Shown here: positions 33,421 through 46,600 of the stretch, one piece after another
Layout: every line of letters begins with the position of its first letter
Position numbering within the stretch: position 1 is the first letter of the stretch
Source: Eutrigla gurnardus
Taxonomy: Eukaryota; Chordata; Actinopteri; Perciformes; Triglidae
DNA length: 64,000 nt
Assembly: GCA_963514095.1 (NCBI GenBank)
Contig: OY741280.1
Coordinates: 16,235,244-16,299,243, forward strand
Reading direction: 5' to 3'
Notes under the pieces: generated by a model
Told to the model about the DNA's origin: nothing
What the model saw: the letters and a program-made list of their open reading frames with translations, nothing else
The model's database searches: none
Made by a program: the position numbers and the translations under genes

Positions 33421-34859
33421 AGCTGGAGGAAAGCTCACGGAATGAGGCGTTAAATTAAATCCATTTGGACCGTTGACGTCACAGCCATGTATTTCAACTG
33501 CATGTTAAAATGTCTGTCATATGAACACATTGGCTTTTTTCTTTTCATGATATCAAACATATATGGAGCACATTCACGTATATTCTGCTGTTTTATAACA
33601 CTGTAATGTGCATTCAAATGCTTCTTCTGATTATATATTCTAATAGAGCATTGAAAGTCGGTTTGTTTGACCCACCCATGCACCCCGACCTCGTCTCCAT
33701 GTGGACTTTATCGCTCTTTATACCTGACTTCCTCCTTTACTCCCATTCTAATCCCTACGGCCAATAGAGGAAGCCGTGCACGTGCAACCTGATGGACACG
33801 GTTTGACACATAGGGCCACGTAGAGGCGTTGCACGTTTAAATGACATCATCGTGGGTTATTAGTTTGAGAATTGTTCGAGATAAGGGGGACGATTTCCAC
33901 ATTGCGTGCCTACTATGACGTTCTTTTTTATTTCCCCATCTCTATGACATCCTCTCTCCCACACACAGAGAGAGTATACGGCTTCTCTATTGTCGGGCAT
34001 TACTCACCACGTGGCCACGGTTCAGCTCCTTGTCCTTATCAGTGTCGGGTCATGGTGGTATTTCCTGCCGGCAACAAGAGCAGAAGGTGGCACAGGATGA
34101 GTGCTGCTTCCTGTGCTGGCACACCCAACATGTACCCGCTGGCCCCCCCGAACCAGCCGGCGCTGCAGTCGGAGGAAGTGTGGAAAGGGGGAGCTCGCTA
34201 AGTAATACGCCGTACAGCGTTTATCTAATCACTCATACTGTTCATCTGTTTGCCCGAGATCAAAGATAGCAGGCGTGATGCTGACTAGTGGTTCGCTGAG
34301 TCCATTAGCAATGCTTTTGATCTTTAAAGGTGTTCAGGATGCATTGGAGTGACAACAACAACAAAAAGTGGGGAGGGGTCTGAGCCCTGAGGTCCTCCGC
34401 AGTGTTGGGAAATGATATTTAGGTTAAGTGAGTCTGCTTCAGCCACTACACGGTGAGATATAATGGATTTATTAACGAGTCTGCTGATATTTATGCTTAA
34501 TCCCTTTTAAAAATTCCATTTTATGGCCGGTGGGTTAACAGCCTCTGGGATGTTAGATCACGGGACACAAATCTATAACGACGCGGACGCTGCCGTAGGC
34601 CTAATCATCGGGTTCTGATGAAAACGTAATCCAACACATCGTGTTTCAGCTGGGGAACTTTGACTGGACAATATTTGATTTAAAATAAAAAGGCTGCACG
34701 TTAGCAAACCCATTCATTAGTCTAACTTTGCCTGTGATATATATATTTTTAAATATTATCCTCCAATTAAGTGCTTTCATCTTTGCGTACCAACCTCTCA
34801 AGAGTCCCCGCGACTCCTGAAGGGCCCCTCTGGGTAGGGATGTGACATTAGAATATTAA

Positions 34860-35160
34860 CTGCTACCATTTTTTCTACTGCGGAAACCTAGTTTGGCTGG
34901 AATGTTGTTTCATCTGGATGGCGGCACAGCCTTTCCCATGGGAAGCACACAGAGGAATCTTTGGTCTCATCAGGGGGAATCTGCAGAGGTTTGTAAATAC
35001 GCATGCGGCCGCTGAGCCCCGGGAGGACTTGCCCTTCAAACACTCTGATGTTGAATGTTTGTTACAAGTGGGTTTTTTGGGGGGGAAACCATGATCACTG
35101 GGCTCGCTGGCTCCACCTATTTGGAGTGCGGCCTGTTGCATGTCATTGAGAATTGGGTTT
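34860..35160. other. Candidate conserved non-coding block
   Basis: Unique mixed sequence (GGCTGGAATGTTG, GTTGAATGTTTGTTAC, ATGTCATTGAGAATTGGG) in the intergenic region. Flagged by texture only. Confidence 0.22.
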
Positions 35161-35999
35161 TCTTTGCATGTATACGCCCGTCCCCTTCAATGAGCCCAGT
35201 GTAAATCAGCGGCTGTTTGTGTATCGCAACCTCCAGTGAAACCACTGTCATTTACCGTTCTAAAGATCATATCGGGGCCTTGCATTTACCAAGTTGTGGG
35301 CAGTCTGAAGTGTAAGCTTAACAAGCATGTACTCTTATATATATGAACAACGTCAGTAGGCAAGCTGAGAAAAAGCACAGGCCTCGTTCCCTGCAGACAT
35401 TTTGACTTCACAGCAGGAAAACACAGGTTTTACTCATGACAATAACAATGATTCACTTCTATTCAAGTGTCACGGTAAGGCACAACAGTGTGACACCTAG
35501 CCAACATGCACAATACCAGGATGTCTGCTGTTTGGTGCTGGGCAGGTAATGTGCAGTTGGGGGGTCAAGTACAGTCAAGTTTCGGTCCCCAATTATAGTT
35601 TTTGTCAGAAAAGAGCAATATAATGGCTTCAATTCCCTGTTGAAAACAGCTGTTCGGATGCTTTTTTTAGCCACTTATTTATTTATCAGGCAGTAAGTCC
35701 TTATATAATACGTAATATTTGTACCTATGTATTTTCCACCACCGGTCATGACTGTGTGAAAACGCTGTGATGTGATGCAGTATGTTGCTATGGTGAACAG
35801 TTCTGCAAACAACACAGTATTCTCATTCACATGGCTTTCATGAATACAGGGAGCGCAAAACGGTGCATATGTTTCCTTTTTAGCATGCATTCTTTGATAT
35901 TCGCTGCCTCACAGCAGAAGACACTTTGATTGCGTTTGTGTGAAACTGTACCTCCGGCCACATTATAGGGACTTCACACTGAAACATTTAATCCTGGAC

Positions 36000-36310
36000 A
36001 GGGCAGCTAAATCTCCCCCTTCTCTGCTGAAATAGTCCCCGTTCCCTGTAATCAAGGTTTGGTGAATGGCATGACCGTCATCTTCATCGACTTCTCTCTG
36101 CTCTCACCGCAGAAGTAGTTACAGGCTGGGGACTGATGGCAGGACATCGTCCAACCCTTCACTGCTCAGACCACAGCCTGATCCCCCTTGGAGTAATTAG
36201 ATACTTTGGATGGATCTATTGGAAAAGCCACTGGAATAATTGGTGTATGGCATTGTGCTTTAAGGAAAGAGGTGGTTTTCAAATATTATCAGGAGGAACA
36301 AAGTTGTTTT
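36000..36310. other. Candidate conserved non-coding block
   Basis: Unique sequence (CTGTAATCAAGG, GGAGTAATTAGATAC, GGAATAATTGG) immediately before a low-complexity A/T tract. Flagged by texture and homeodomain-type cores. Confidence 0.27.
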
Positions 36311-36359
36311 TAAGCTTTTAAATTAAGCAGGAGGGGTTTGCTTTCAGGAGTGCAACAGA

Positions 36360-36600
36360 AAAAATATGTAAAAGAATGAGGAAAATAAATAAATAAAATC
36401 ATTTTTTAAAAATATAATATAATAAATAAGATAATAAATAAAGGAAAATGCAAAAGCAATATGAAAAAAATAAGGAACAATTAAGGGATAAAATAAATGA
36501 CATGAAAATAAATATAGAAAATTATATAAATTATTTAAATACATTTTTATTTTTTCTATAAATATTTGTTTATATTATGTTATTTATCTTTACATTTCCA
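36360..36600. repeat. Low-complexity A/T-rich tract
   Basis: Runs of AAATA, AATAA and TTTAT with almost no G or C. No clear unit. Confidence 0.9.
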
Positions 36601-37494
36601 CATGTATTTTCTTATTCTTTTACAGAATTATTCTCTATAAGTCCATACAGGATATTTAAAATGCAAAGCTTATACAGTCCCAGCACGTATCGCCTACACA
36701 CAGCCTGCACAGATGAGAGATCTTTACCTTTGTAACTTCATCTCAGATGAACCACACCAGAAACCAAGAAACAGGATGTTGCCCGTCACACAGCGATGTT
36801 GTCACACGCCACAGCGTTTGCTCACATGCTTGCCTCCCCCCCCTGCTTCTCTTTCTCCCCCCTTAGCTCTGGCTCAGTTTTGGACACCTATCAATGTTCT
36901 TCCAGAGAACAATAGCCTTAAAGGTGTTGTGATGCCAAAGGTTGTAGCCTTTCTGGAGCGTTTAGGATAAACTTTCCCTTCCTTCGCAGCGCCTGACTAA
37001 TACCGGGAGACAAAAGCCCGTTCACAGCGGTGGGAGAAGACAGAGGGAGGCTGTTGTTATCAGAATGGCCCATAGTGACTTCCGTAGGTTTACCAATGGC
37101 ACCAAGAAAACTGTGCCAATTCATTGTGTGGGAGAGTGTGCGTGTGTGTGTGTGATGTTGTGTATGTCAGTGTGCACACAAACCCACATGTGAGCCGTGT
37201 TGAGTCACAGTTCCTCAGTTCTCTGCTCTCTGACACAATGTGTGGCAGAGAGCGTGCGTTGAACTTAAAAGCAACTTGTGTTTTCACGGTAGTCTCTTTC
37301 CCGCTCACGGGCCGAGTCAAATGTGGCGTTTGATCAGTTGTGAGATGAATGCTCGTGATCATCTGAAGCGGTGCGGCTCTGGGGGGCGGTGGTGTCAGGG
37401 TGGCAGTTGGAACTGTAGAGATATATACAGACATGCATTGTGCCCAGAGGATGAACCCTGGTGACTTTTTATGAGTTTGTACGTTGCTTGATTA

Positions 37495-37600
37495 ACAAAT
37501 ACCTGCTAATGACATTCCATCAACCTCAGCTGCCTTCTGTTTAATGCTAATTAGCTGATGTTGGCATGGTAACACGCTAAACTAAAATGGTGAACGTTGT
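37495..37600 (+). mobile_element. Fragment of a teleost interspersed repeat
   Basis: The phrases CTAATGACATTCCATCAACC, TTTAATGCTAATTAGC and ACACGCTAAACTAAAATGG then GAAC follow one another as in a common GCTAA-rich repeat I recognise from teleost genomes. It is short and degraded, and its class is unknown to me. Confidence 0.55.
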
Positions 37601-37921
37601 TGTGTGTAAGCACAGAAAAGATATATAGATATAGATACATGGCTCTCTTAATCCTCTTTACATTCTCTTTCTATCTTTCACCTTTCCCTTTCTGCACCTC
37701 ATTTTAATTTTTTTTTATGATGGCTGGGAATTCACCTTAAATCCTTAGAAGACACTTGAAAGCTGCTCTGTGCTGTATCCCGTGCAGTATTGCTGTAATA
37801 CTGTTGGAGATAGTGTGAACTCTCTGGGGGTGAAAGTGGTACCTGGAGGATTAGAGAGGGACGTCCTGAGGCACATTCACCTGACAGGTTGACATCCAAG
37901 AGAAGCACTGTAAGTGAGCCC

Positions 37922-37940
37922 CAAAAAAAAAAAAAAAAAA
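37922..37940. repeat. Poly-A run
   Basis: A near-pure A run of about 19 bases. Confidence 0.9.
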
Positions 37941-40236
37941 AGCCTCCACGATGTGAAGAATATTCCCGCTGCGCAGTCAGGTCTCTCCGTCGTGTGCGAT
38001 GCAACTGAAGAAGGCGGTGATTTTAAATTACCTGATTGTTTTGTGCCTCTATTCTCACAAGCAATTTGTAAGTTGTATTACATTTGTCTCCGCCGTGCAA
38101 ATCCGTGCATGGGCTCGTGGGACTCAGGACTCGGCGTTAAGCGATGTTTTTCCTTTGGCGTGAGCTGTATTTGTGCATTATTACACAGAGTCTTGAGGGA
38201 AAGTGGTTTACAAAGACGGACGGCGTGAGGTGGCTGACTGGCAGCGACTGCAGTGATCCGGCAGCCTGCTTGTTTCCACAGCATCCTCCTTCTCTAGAAA
38301 CACCTACATGGATTTATTAATAAATCAGTTGCCTTCAAGTTGACTTGGAGAGGCAGATAAAAAACAAACACTGACAGACCTGCCAACGATTTCCTTGTGA
38401 GAAAAAAATATATATATAAAGCTTTCATATTTTGTTAATGTTTTCCTGCCTCCTTTGACTTTTGCAACATAACATCTATAGAACAAAATACGATCCGCAA
38501 TAAGATGAAGGAACCTGCTGCATAAATATTTTTTGCATTTTTCACGTGAAATGTGTTGCTGTGTATCATTTATAAATTCTCCTAGGAACTAAAGTAACAT
38601 AACAAAATCTAAAATATATAGGAAGACTTGAAATCTTGGTCAACGTATTGATTCAAAATGATAAAAATGCTGTGTATCGCTCTTACAGTAAGTTCCATAA
38701 ATTCAACGCAACAACGTTAGTCGCTTTGTAACTTTGATAAACTTGTATTCTCCTCTGTTGGCACTCAGTGCGGGGGAGAAATGTGTGCATACAATGTATG
38801 CATATAATGCTGTGTGTGGGAGAGTAACCACTTTACATCCCTCAGAGATGCAGAGAAAGGTTGCAAAGCGCCCTCATTTGTAATGCACACAGCACTTGTT
38901 TGCCACCGGTGTTATCTCCAGGCATGCGTCCAGAGATTTGTCATCAGGTCGCTCTGTTTACCTTTCCACTCGACCCCAGCAGTTTACAGGAACGCCGAGC
39001 ACCTGCTATTGAGCATAATACCACTCAGGATGTTTGCCTGCCGCTTGTTTATCTGTGTTTGTGCGGTGAGGTGGAGGAGGGAGGGGGGCTTGAGGAGGGG
39101 GCTGTTCAAAGGCAAAGCAACACTGAGAATCTCATGCAAGGGGAAAAGCTAAAAGTAACAGTGAAAGAGGCTGAAAAAAGCTCATGTTTTAAATAAGCCT
39201 GGGCATGCAGGGGTGTTGTGTGTTTCCTGTTGAAGTGAAGCAGAGTGAAGTTACGAAAGGGGGGTTTTTTTTGTTTGGGAGATGTGGTCAGCGAGCAGGA
39301 TGTTGGGACCCTCTGGGAGCCCACGTGTGCCGAGGTCAGTCGGGCTCACGGCGCTGTCGAGATCTCCACCTTGTGGCTCGGACCCATTCTTACAGCGCTG
39401 AACGGTTGCCTGGCATGCAGGCCTGAACAAACGCGCACACACCCAAAAAAGTAAAAATAGTGTCAGTGAAATGGGCGGAACGAAAACTCCCCACAAAGCT
39501 TTTACTTAAGCCTGTAGATGTTTACTTTTTTGGCAAACTGAAAGCAGAGAATAAGCTGTATTTTTCCCCTTTTTAAAATGTACCCATGGATGCACAGACA
39601 ACCATCACCGGATGGCTTCGATACTGGCGACATATTAAAAAACATGATGAGTCTCGGGCGGGTTAAGTCATAAGAACAGCGACGCAAAGCAATACGAGAG
39701 CTGTTAAAGCCCAGCGAGGAGTTATAAGCTGCAGGGTCACGGGGTCACGACTGAAACCTGACATCACCGCTCGAGTATGCGGAGCAAAAACACATGTCGA
39801 CAAAAGCCCCGGCAATAGTCGGGTAATTTATGGGTGTTACAGTGGACTTAACCTCTTTGTGTCTTCAATAAAAAGCAACACGGGAGACGTGGAGGGACTC
39901 TCACCACGTCTCATGTCACCTTTGATTAACTGCCAGCCTGGAAACACTCCAGAAAAACACAGTGATGTAATTCAGAGGCTTGAAACGAACAAATTAATGA
40001 GTTTAGTGGGTAAAAATATAGATATTTATATATTTTAAATATGAGCAGAACCCAGTAGCGCAAAAAAAAAGGCTCAATCAGGTGCTCTGAAGTGTAAAAA
40101 AAAAGTAAAATATTTTCATGTCCCTATAGGTGGAAAGTTATTTCAGAGCATGTCATTTCAAGTCTTGCTCCACAGGGTTTCATCCTCTTAATGACATGGT
40201 TCAAGACTTTGTGAGCCACATGACTGAGAAGTAGAA

Positions 40237-40260
40237 GAGAGAGAGAGAGAGAGAGAGAGG
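40237..40260. repeat. (GA)n microsatellite
   Basis: GA alternation, about 300 bp upstream of the tgfbr2 start codon. Confidence 0.9.
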
Positions 40261-40384
40261 CAGAAAGAGAGTGAGAGAGAAAATACTGTCCAACCCCTCT
40301 AAAGATTTCCTGTTGCATACTGTGTGTGAGTCATATAGGGCAAGTCCTGCCTGTGTGTTTACTCTGCTCCTTCTGCCCAGAGCT

Positions 40385-40553
40385 GTGAAGGCGGTGTTTT
40401 TTTTTTTTTCTTCCCGTGTGTGGGGGGGTGGGAGGGAGGGAAGCTCCACGCGGGGCCGAAGAAAGTCCGCGGAGTCTGGATGTTAAAACCCCGGTGTCAA
40501 GGCTTTCGGTTAATTAATGAGAAAAGAGTGGAGTGTAATAGTCCCGACTCTAA
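40385..40553 (+). promoter_or_regulatory. tgfbr2: Probable tgfbr2 proximal promoter / 5' UTR
   Basis: The sequence before the start codon turns GC-rich, with a GGGGGGGTGGGAGGGAGGG block (about 40422-40441, an SP/KLF/MAZ-type site) and several CpG. No TATA box is seen, in keeping with the TATA-less mammalian TGFBR2 promoter. An in-frame TAA at 40551-40553 directly precedes the ATG. The transcription start is not determined. Confidence 0.45.
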
Positions 40554-40626
40554 ATGGAGCTACTTCGGTTTTCCGCCTTCTGGTGCGGGGCGATACTCTT
40601 TGGCAGCATTCAGCTCGAGGAGACGG
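40554..40626 (+). CDS. tgfbr2: tgfbr2 exon 1: signal peptide
   Basis: 73 coding nt, residues 1-24 plus one base, ending at a GTGAGT donor (40627). It encodes MELLRFSAFWCGAILFGSIQ and LEET, a short n-region, hydrophobic core and likely cleavage near residue 21. The start is chosen because it follows an in-frame TAA with nothing between, opens a plausible signal peptide, and joins exon 2 in phase. Confidence 0.85.
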
Positions 40627-43600
40627 GTGAGTTGAACTTTCTTTTTTTTTCTTTTTTTTTACTTCGGTAAAAGTTGTCAAAAAACAGCTGTGGTTTTTAG
40701 TTTTATATGTCAGGATCCTCCGTGACGCGTTAGCGAAGCGCTACAAAGTATCCTTAAACTCTCGCTGTTGCTTCTTTACACTTGCCTGTGAGTTTTGACG
40801 TTATGACGTTATGAGCAACTTCTTGTTTTTTTTATAATCAGAAACTCCCAAAGTGCGCAGGTTATGACGTATGTCGTTCTTGCCTAATTAATCTCAGTTC
40901 ACACCGACGCTAGCCTAGCATTAGCTTTTGGGAGGACATCACCTGTGAGGAAGTCAGACTTTGAAGCGCGCGCCCCCTCTCCCCTCTCAGATCTCCATCT
41001 TTGATGTGCCGCAACACTGCCCCCCCCCAAAAAAAATGAAGACACTGTGTTACCTTCATCTGTCTCACTCTCAGTCCCAGTGGCTCCAAGTGGCTTTGGC
41101 TGCTCCTAATCCCCCCCCCCCTGTCTCCCCCCTCCCTCCGTCCCTCTCTCTGCAATTATATGAAGCCCTGGGTGACAATTACTACCATTCATCGCTGCCA
41201 TAGCCCGCCTCCCGGGTTTAAATGACATGCACTTTCAGAGGAGCTTTGCTCTAATGATATAATTACTCCGGCTCCACCACCTTCCCACCACCAGCACTCA
41301 GGCGTGGACTATCCCCTCACTGCTGATTGACTTCAAAACACCCCCCCACCAACCCGCCAGGCACAGTTTTAAATTGCTCTGTCAAGTAGTTTTTTAGTCT
41401 GGAGTTCAAGTGTAATATTTTGGATGTTGGTATTTGTGGTCGGTTAAGATGGAAAGGTGATACCCGTCTGCAAAATCCTGGCTGCACTATTGTGAACGTG
41501 TCTGGTACAGGAAACGATGTGCTGCTCTTTCACGCTGCAGGTTGTTTCTGCTGTTGTACTCGGGTCTACACCCCCCCTGCCTTGCAGCCTGGGTGAAGTG
41601 GCACAGTAGGCTTTTTGTGCAAGGTTAAGAGCAAACACACGCACGCACAGCAACTTTTCCTCAAGTCGCTGTGAAGTCAAAGGCGAACGGACGCTCAGCA
41701 GACTTCTTCGCTGTCTCCTGTCAAAAAAAAAAGTCTGCTTTCACTTGCACTTCCCACTCGAAAAACATCTCACGTTGTGCTCATGTGATCTCAGTGTCAT
41801 CTTTTAGACGAGTGGCCGCCGCTTGCATGTTTGCAGGGCGGCCGTGGCTCGGGAGATGGAGTGGCCTGATGGGAAGATGCCTGTCAGTGTATGAATAGTG
41901 ACACGTAACTATGAAGTGCTTTGACTGGTCGGAAGACTAGAAAAGGAGCTATGTATACATATATAGCTCCTTTTCTAGCTCAAGCTCTTTGTTTACATGC
42001 TTCTTCTGGAGCTGATCTTTAAACTATAGTGTTCGGGTTGCACGGAACAGGTTCAACTTCCTGTGCACCAACAGACGGCAGACTGTGGTTATGTGGGTTT
42101 TTAGTATAGCAGCGTTGTCACATGTTTATTTCTCCTGTTTTGTGATATGGGGGTTTTTAATTCAGTTTTATCTTTCAGGTGGTGTTATTTGTCAGCATAA
42201 ACTCTTTGGAAGGCGTGCAGTCTTCATCGTTTCTCTTTCACCCACTGTTTAATCAATAGAATGGCAGCGAGCGCCACTTCTTTTTCACTTGTGCAAAATG
42301 TGAAATCATGACGCATTCCTGATGATGCTTCAGCCACTGGTGCTAGATTGATCGCGGGGAAATTTTAAGTATCCTCTTTTAGGATCACTTCCAGCTCTTT
42401 AAGCCATAAGATCCACTTTCCACACAGGGCTTTTATGTGGCGGGGAGAGTACTCCCTTTTAGGAAAAGGAAAATTGAAGAAGACGGGTAGTTCACCTTCC
42501 CTGTTGCTCCATCTCTCCTTTCCGTGCCAAACCGAGGCATGCTGCCTGGCTGATTTTTATCATTAATAGCCTCTCGATAAAAGGACAGACTGCGGTCGGA
42601 GATTTTCTGTGTGAATACTAACACTCACCAACACACACACACACATTTCTGCCTCTCTCCAAACATCCACAGACACTGATGCATATTGCCGTCCTCCCCC
42701 TTTTTTTTTTATCTTCGTGAGCAGAGTTGGCACAACACCTTTCTAGATGGGGCGCCGACTCATCGGCATGACAAATTAGAGACTGCTCAGCGAGGAGATG
42801 CATCCCTATTTCCTTTGTTTGTTGTTCTTGCCTGTCTGGCAGTTGTCTCCTTAGATGATTATCAAACCCACAGGCACTCATCACACAATCCTGTCTGTCT
42901 CACTGATATGGGTCTGCCTGCCGGCAAAGTCAAGTCTGAACAACACCAAAGGAGGTGGATGCCACTGTGCGCACCGCTCTTATTGTTCAGACTTCAGAGG
43001 GGGAAAATCTGTCCACTCCTCGAGCAAGAAGTAGTTTTCTTGTGGTTCTGTTGAATATCTGCTTCGACTCACTGGTAAATTCCAAAAGACTTCCCCCCCC
43101 CCACTTTAATTAGATTTAAAGTTGTTCTTGCTTTCCATGCTGATAAATATCATGCATAATTCCTGTTATTGAACACCGGGGGGAGTGTTTAGCGTTTCTT
43201 AGTTGTCTGTTTCTGTTTTATAATGTCAGATGCTGCTCAGACAACCCACTAATAAAAACTTGAGTCTGTTTTTTTTTTTTTTTTTTTTTTTTTTTTGGCA
43301 CACCCAACTCACCATCTTCCCTCTGTCATTGCTTCTCTCCTTTTTCCAGAAGGGAGTATAATGAAGCTTAAAAGGCTGTGCAAGTTCTGTGACGTGCAGG
43401 CCACCAGCTGCAACGGTAAAGGGAGCTGCAAGGTGGAGTGTGAAATCACGGCCATCTGCCCCAACAACGACGACGTGTGTGTCAGTATCTGGTAAGTGAG
43501 ACCGATAAACACTCGGCGCTGGACAGAAGAAACATGGAAAAGATGGAAAAAATAGAGTCTGGATGCTAGCTAATGCTCCATTATATGATGTGTCATATAA

Positions 43601-46600
43601 AATCCCATTGATATGAATACAATTCATACTTATTATAGAGCTGGATATTGGACATCAATATTCTATCAATCTATTGTGATGTGAGACAAGATATTACCTT
43701 AGGTTTTGGATATTGTAATATAGCTTAAGTGTTGTATTTTTCTGGTTTAAAAGGCTGCGTTATGGTAAAGTGATGTCATTTTAGGAACTTACAAGCTGTT
43801 CTGCTATTTGCCTTTACTCACTTAGTCGTTACATCCACATTACTGTTGATTATTCATCAAAAATCTTGTGTAAATATTTTGGGAAAGCACCAATAGTCAA
43901 CCCAATGTTGTTGCAATGTCAATATAGAGGTATTCTGTAACTTTATTTGATTTTCTCAGCCTTATATCATTATATTCTAATCAGATCGGACATCCCTTCC
44001 TCACAGAAGCCCTAAAATGTCTCCTTGAAGCGACCTTTTCCTTTTGAACACTTTGTCAGTCAGCATTCTGGTGAACAACAGCACACGAGCAACTAAACAT
44101 CCACCATTCAGCATCGAATCTGACTGCGAACATAAGAAGCAGCGGGAAGCAGATTTGTGTTGGTGTTACAAGCTTAAGTCCGCGCTGCTGTTTCTCATTA
44201 TATTAGCGGCGTTGCCGGCATGTTCTGTGCTGAGGTCGGCAGAAAGCTGATGGCACACGGACAGCAGCACCTCTTTAAAATATTCTTCATAACTGTGCGG
44301 CCGACGCTGCCCAGCAGGAAAGCCGCATTTAAATGTATATTTGTGCAGGTTCAGGCTTTTCACCCCTTTTTGTGATGGTGTTCCAAAAAATCTTGCTGTT
44401 TTGGAAACGTGACCTCTGTATTGCAATCATTAACATAATGCTGAGCTTGTGGACTGCTGCAAGAGACAAATATGCCTTTTGCAGTTACCACTTTATCGCT
44501 GTACGGCTTAAAAAATCACAGTATTTGCAGACCTGCCATCACTGCTTTGTGATGTGATAACACAGAAAATGTGTCTTTATTGCCAAAAGAGTGAGCAAAG
44601 ACTACAAATCAAACTGAATCCAGTAAATGGGAGTAATTCCTGTGTGTTTCCTCTTTTCAAGGAGAAAGAAGGATGACAACTTCACCTTTGATACCGTCTG
44701 CCACAACCGATCCCAGAAGCTGTACGGCCTGGTCCTGGAGGATTACAACAACAGCAAGTGTGAGATGAAAGAAAGGAAGGGCATGGGCTCCCAGTTCTTT
44801 ATCTGTTCCTGCTCCGAGGACGAGTGCAATGAGCACATCTTCTTTAACTCCTGTAAGTTGAGACGCAATTATTTCACCCCCTAAATCCTTTATTCTTGAG
44901 CTTAGTGTTTCTTCAACCAATGTATTTCCTTTTGAATTGGGCTTTTTTAATAACATAGTTATTGCCGCAGAAATACCGTATTAAAGGAGACATTTCATGC
45001 TTAAACTTTGGGTTTCTACTAGAACATGTAGAAACCTGATGTTACATGTTAACTTGCACGGCAGGTGGATTCTCGCAATGTCAGTCCCTCCAGGGTGAAT
45101 GTTGTGGATTAAAATGCCAGATTTCTTTTTTTGAATCTTTTTTTTTATGATGCATGCTGCAATTTTTGTTATTGTTTTATAATAAGACAGGCAACTTTTT
45201 CCAGTGAGAATAAAACTGCACTTTTGAGTCTTCTCTGAAACCTGATGGATGAGTTATGCTGACCAACTTCTGGCGTTTGTCCTTTTTTAAACAGAAAACC
45301 CATGTTTTTGTTTTGTGATGTTTACTGGAAATGACTAGCAACGTAGCCAACAGCAAGCAGGAAAAGCCATCTCCTGGTGATCATCACCCTGCCAGCTCCC
45401 ACCTCATTTGCATAAACGTTGCGGAGATCGGACAACATTGCAAGTTTACGCATAATTTACGGGATTTGTTGAAAACCCTGTTGAGATCCTGTGATTTATA
45501 TCACATGAAGATCCAGAAGTAATGCGTTTATGTCCGACTGTGAGCTGACTCTTCCACTGTGGAGCAACGGTCCAGTAACACTGTTTTATGCATGTAAAAA
45601 ACCCTGTACGTCTGTGCAACATAACATGGTAACGTCATACTCCCGGTTGGCCATACATTATTATGCCAGCTTCTATCAGCTTGTCATGTAAGGCGTCATG
45701 CGTGAATGCTAACACGTGTGCGCCGCAACGCTCGCCAGATACGTGATTACAAACAGGTTTTGGAGGCATTAGCTTGTAGACTCCAGTTACAACATTGGCC
45801 CCAGAATCAGATGTATTTTGACTACAGCAGTCCAGGCAATAATAACACGGAGGTGCACTTCTGAGACCTGGCTCTGCACACACGGAGCCAAATTGAAAGC
45901 ATCTGCACAGTGCAAACCACGTAATGGAAATACATTCGCTCGCCGTCGAGAATGTCTGTGCACTGTCTGCAACTTCTCAGTGACTAACATGAGACAGTGG
46001 TGCAATGAAGGAGCTCCAGCTAAACAAACGCATGCAACAATACCAGTAAATTTGGGTGAATGTACCTCTTCTTGGTAGTGACCAGTGTCCCTTTTGTACA
46101 AAGTAGTTTCTCTAACTGAGCTTTCATTTTCGGTATTATTTTTCCCGTAACAAAAGCATTTGTTAAGAAAGCCATTACTTAAGTTACAGAAAATACAAAG
46201 TTGTGCCTCACATTCCAGTTGAAATACCTCAGTTGCCATGGTAACAGTATTCCCACACCATTGTACTACTGCCCTGACAAGTGTTTTTTAACTATGTTAT
46301 CAGAAATACGTGTACTTGGCAAGAAGAATACAAAAGGAGCATTAAATTGAGAACAAAAAGCTTATAGTGAGAGACAAATAAAGGAAAGAGCTCTATAATG
46401 AATACATGAATTAATCAACGTGTTACAGCTTACAGCTCATTTAAGCCCATTCTTGCTGAAACTAAGAATTCTTGCATGCCTCTGTGGTGAATGAAGAATC
46501 CTAAAGCGGAGAAATATCTTGACAAATTGAAGTTAATGGCGGCCATGTTGAACAAAATAATAATTTTACAAATTCTTACACAACTGGTGCAATATAATCA

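Larger units (their letters stand above)
31791..40384. other. Intergenic region between rbms3 and tgfbr2, part 3
   Basis: No gene recognised. It holds a low-complexity A/T tract (36360-36600), a poly-A run (37922-37940), a teleost repeat fragment (37495-37600), a (GA)n tract (40237-40260) and unique sequence. Possible regulatory blocks are listed separately. Confidence 0.7.
40627..43349 (+). other. tgfbr2: tgfbr2 intron 1
   Basis: A 2.72-kb intron. It contains a near-perfect hairpin (41937-41978), a short (CA)n near 42631-42646, a C run near 43095-43102, and a T28 homopolymer (43269-43296) some 50 bp before the acceptor. I did not find a counterpart of the alternative exon that distinguishes the longer human isoform. 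Confidence 0.9.

Noticed and set aside
40420..40635. A 71-codon frame overlapping tgfbr2 exon 1
   Set aside because: Different register from the receptor; the exon 1 frame gives a signal peptide and joins exon 2 in phase.
40627..43349. Possible alternative cysteine-containing exon of the longer TGFBR2 isoform
   Set aside because: No suitable frame with flanking splice signals was seen in intron 1.
45787..46239. A 150-codon minus-strand open frame in tgfbr2 intron 3
   Set aside because: No recognisable domain, overlaps another frame on the other strand, and lies in a probable decayed repeat; kept only as a point to check.
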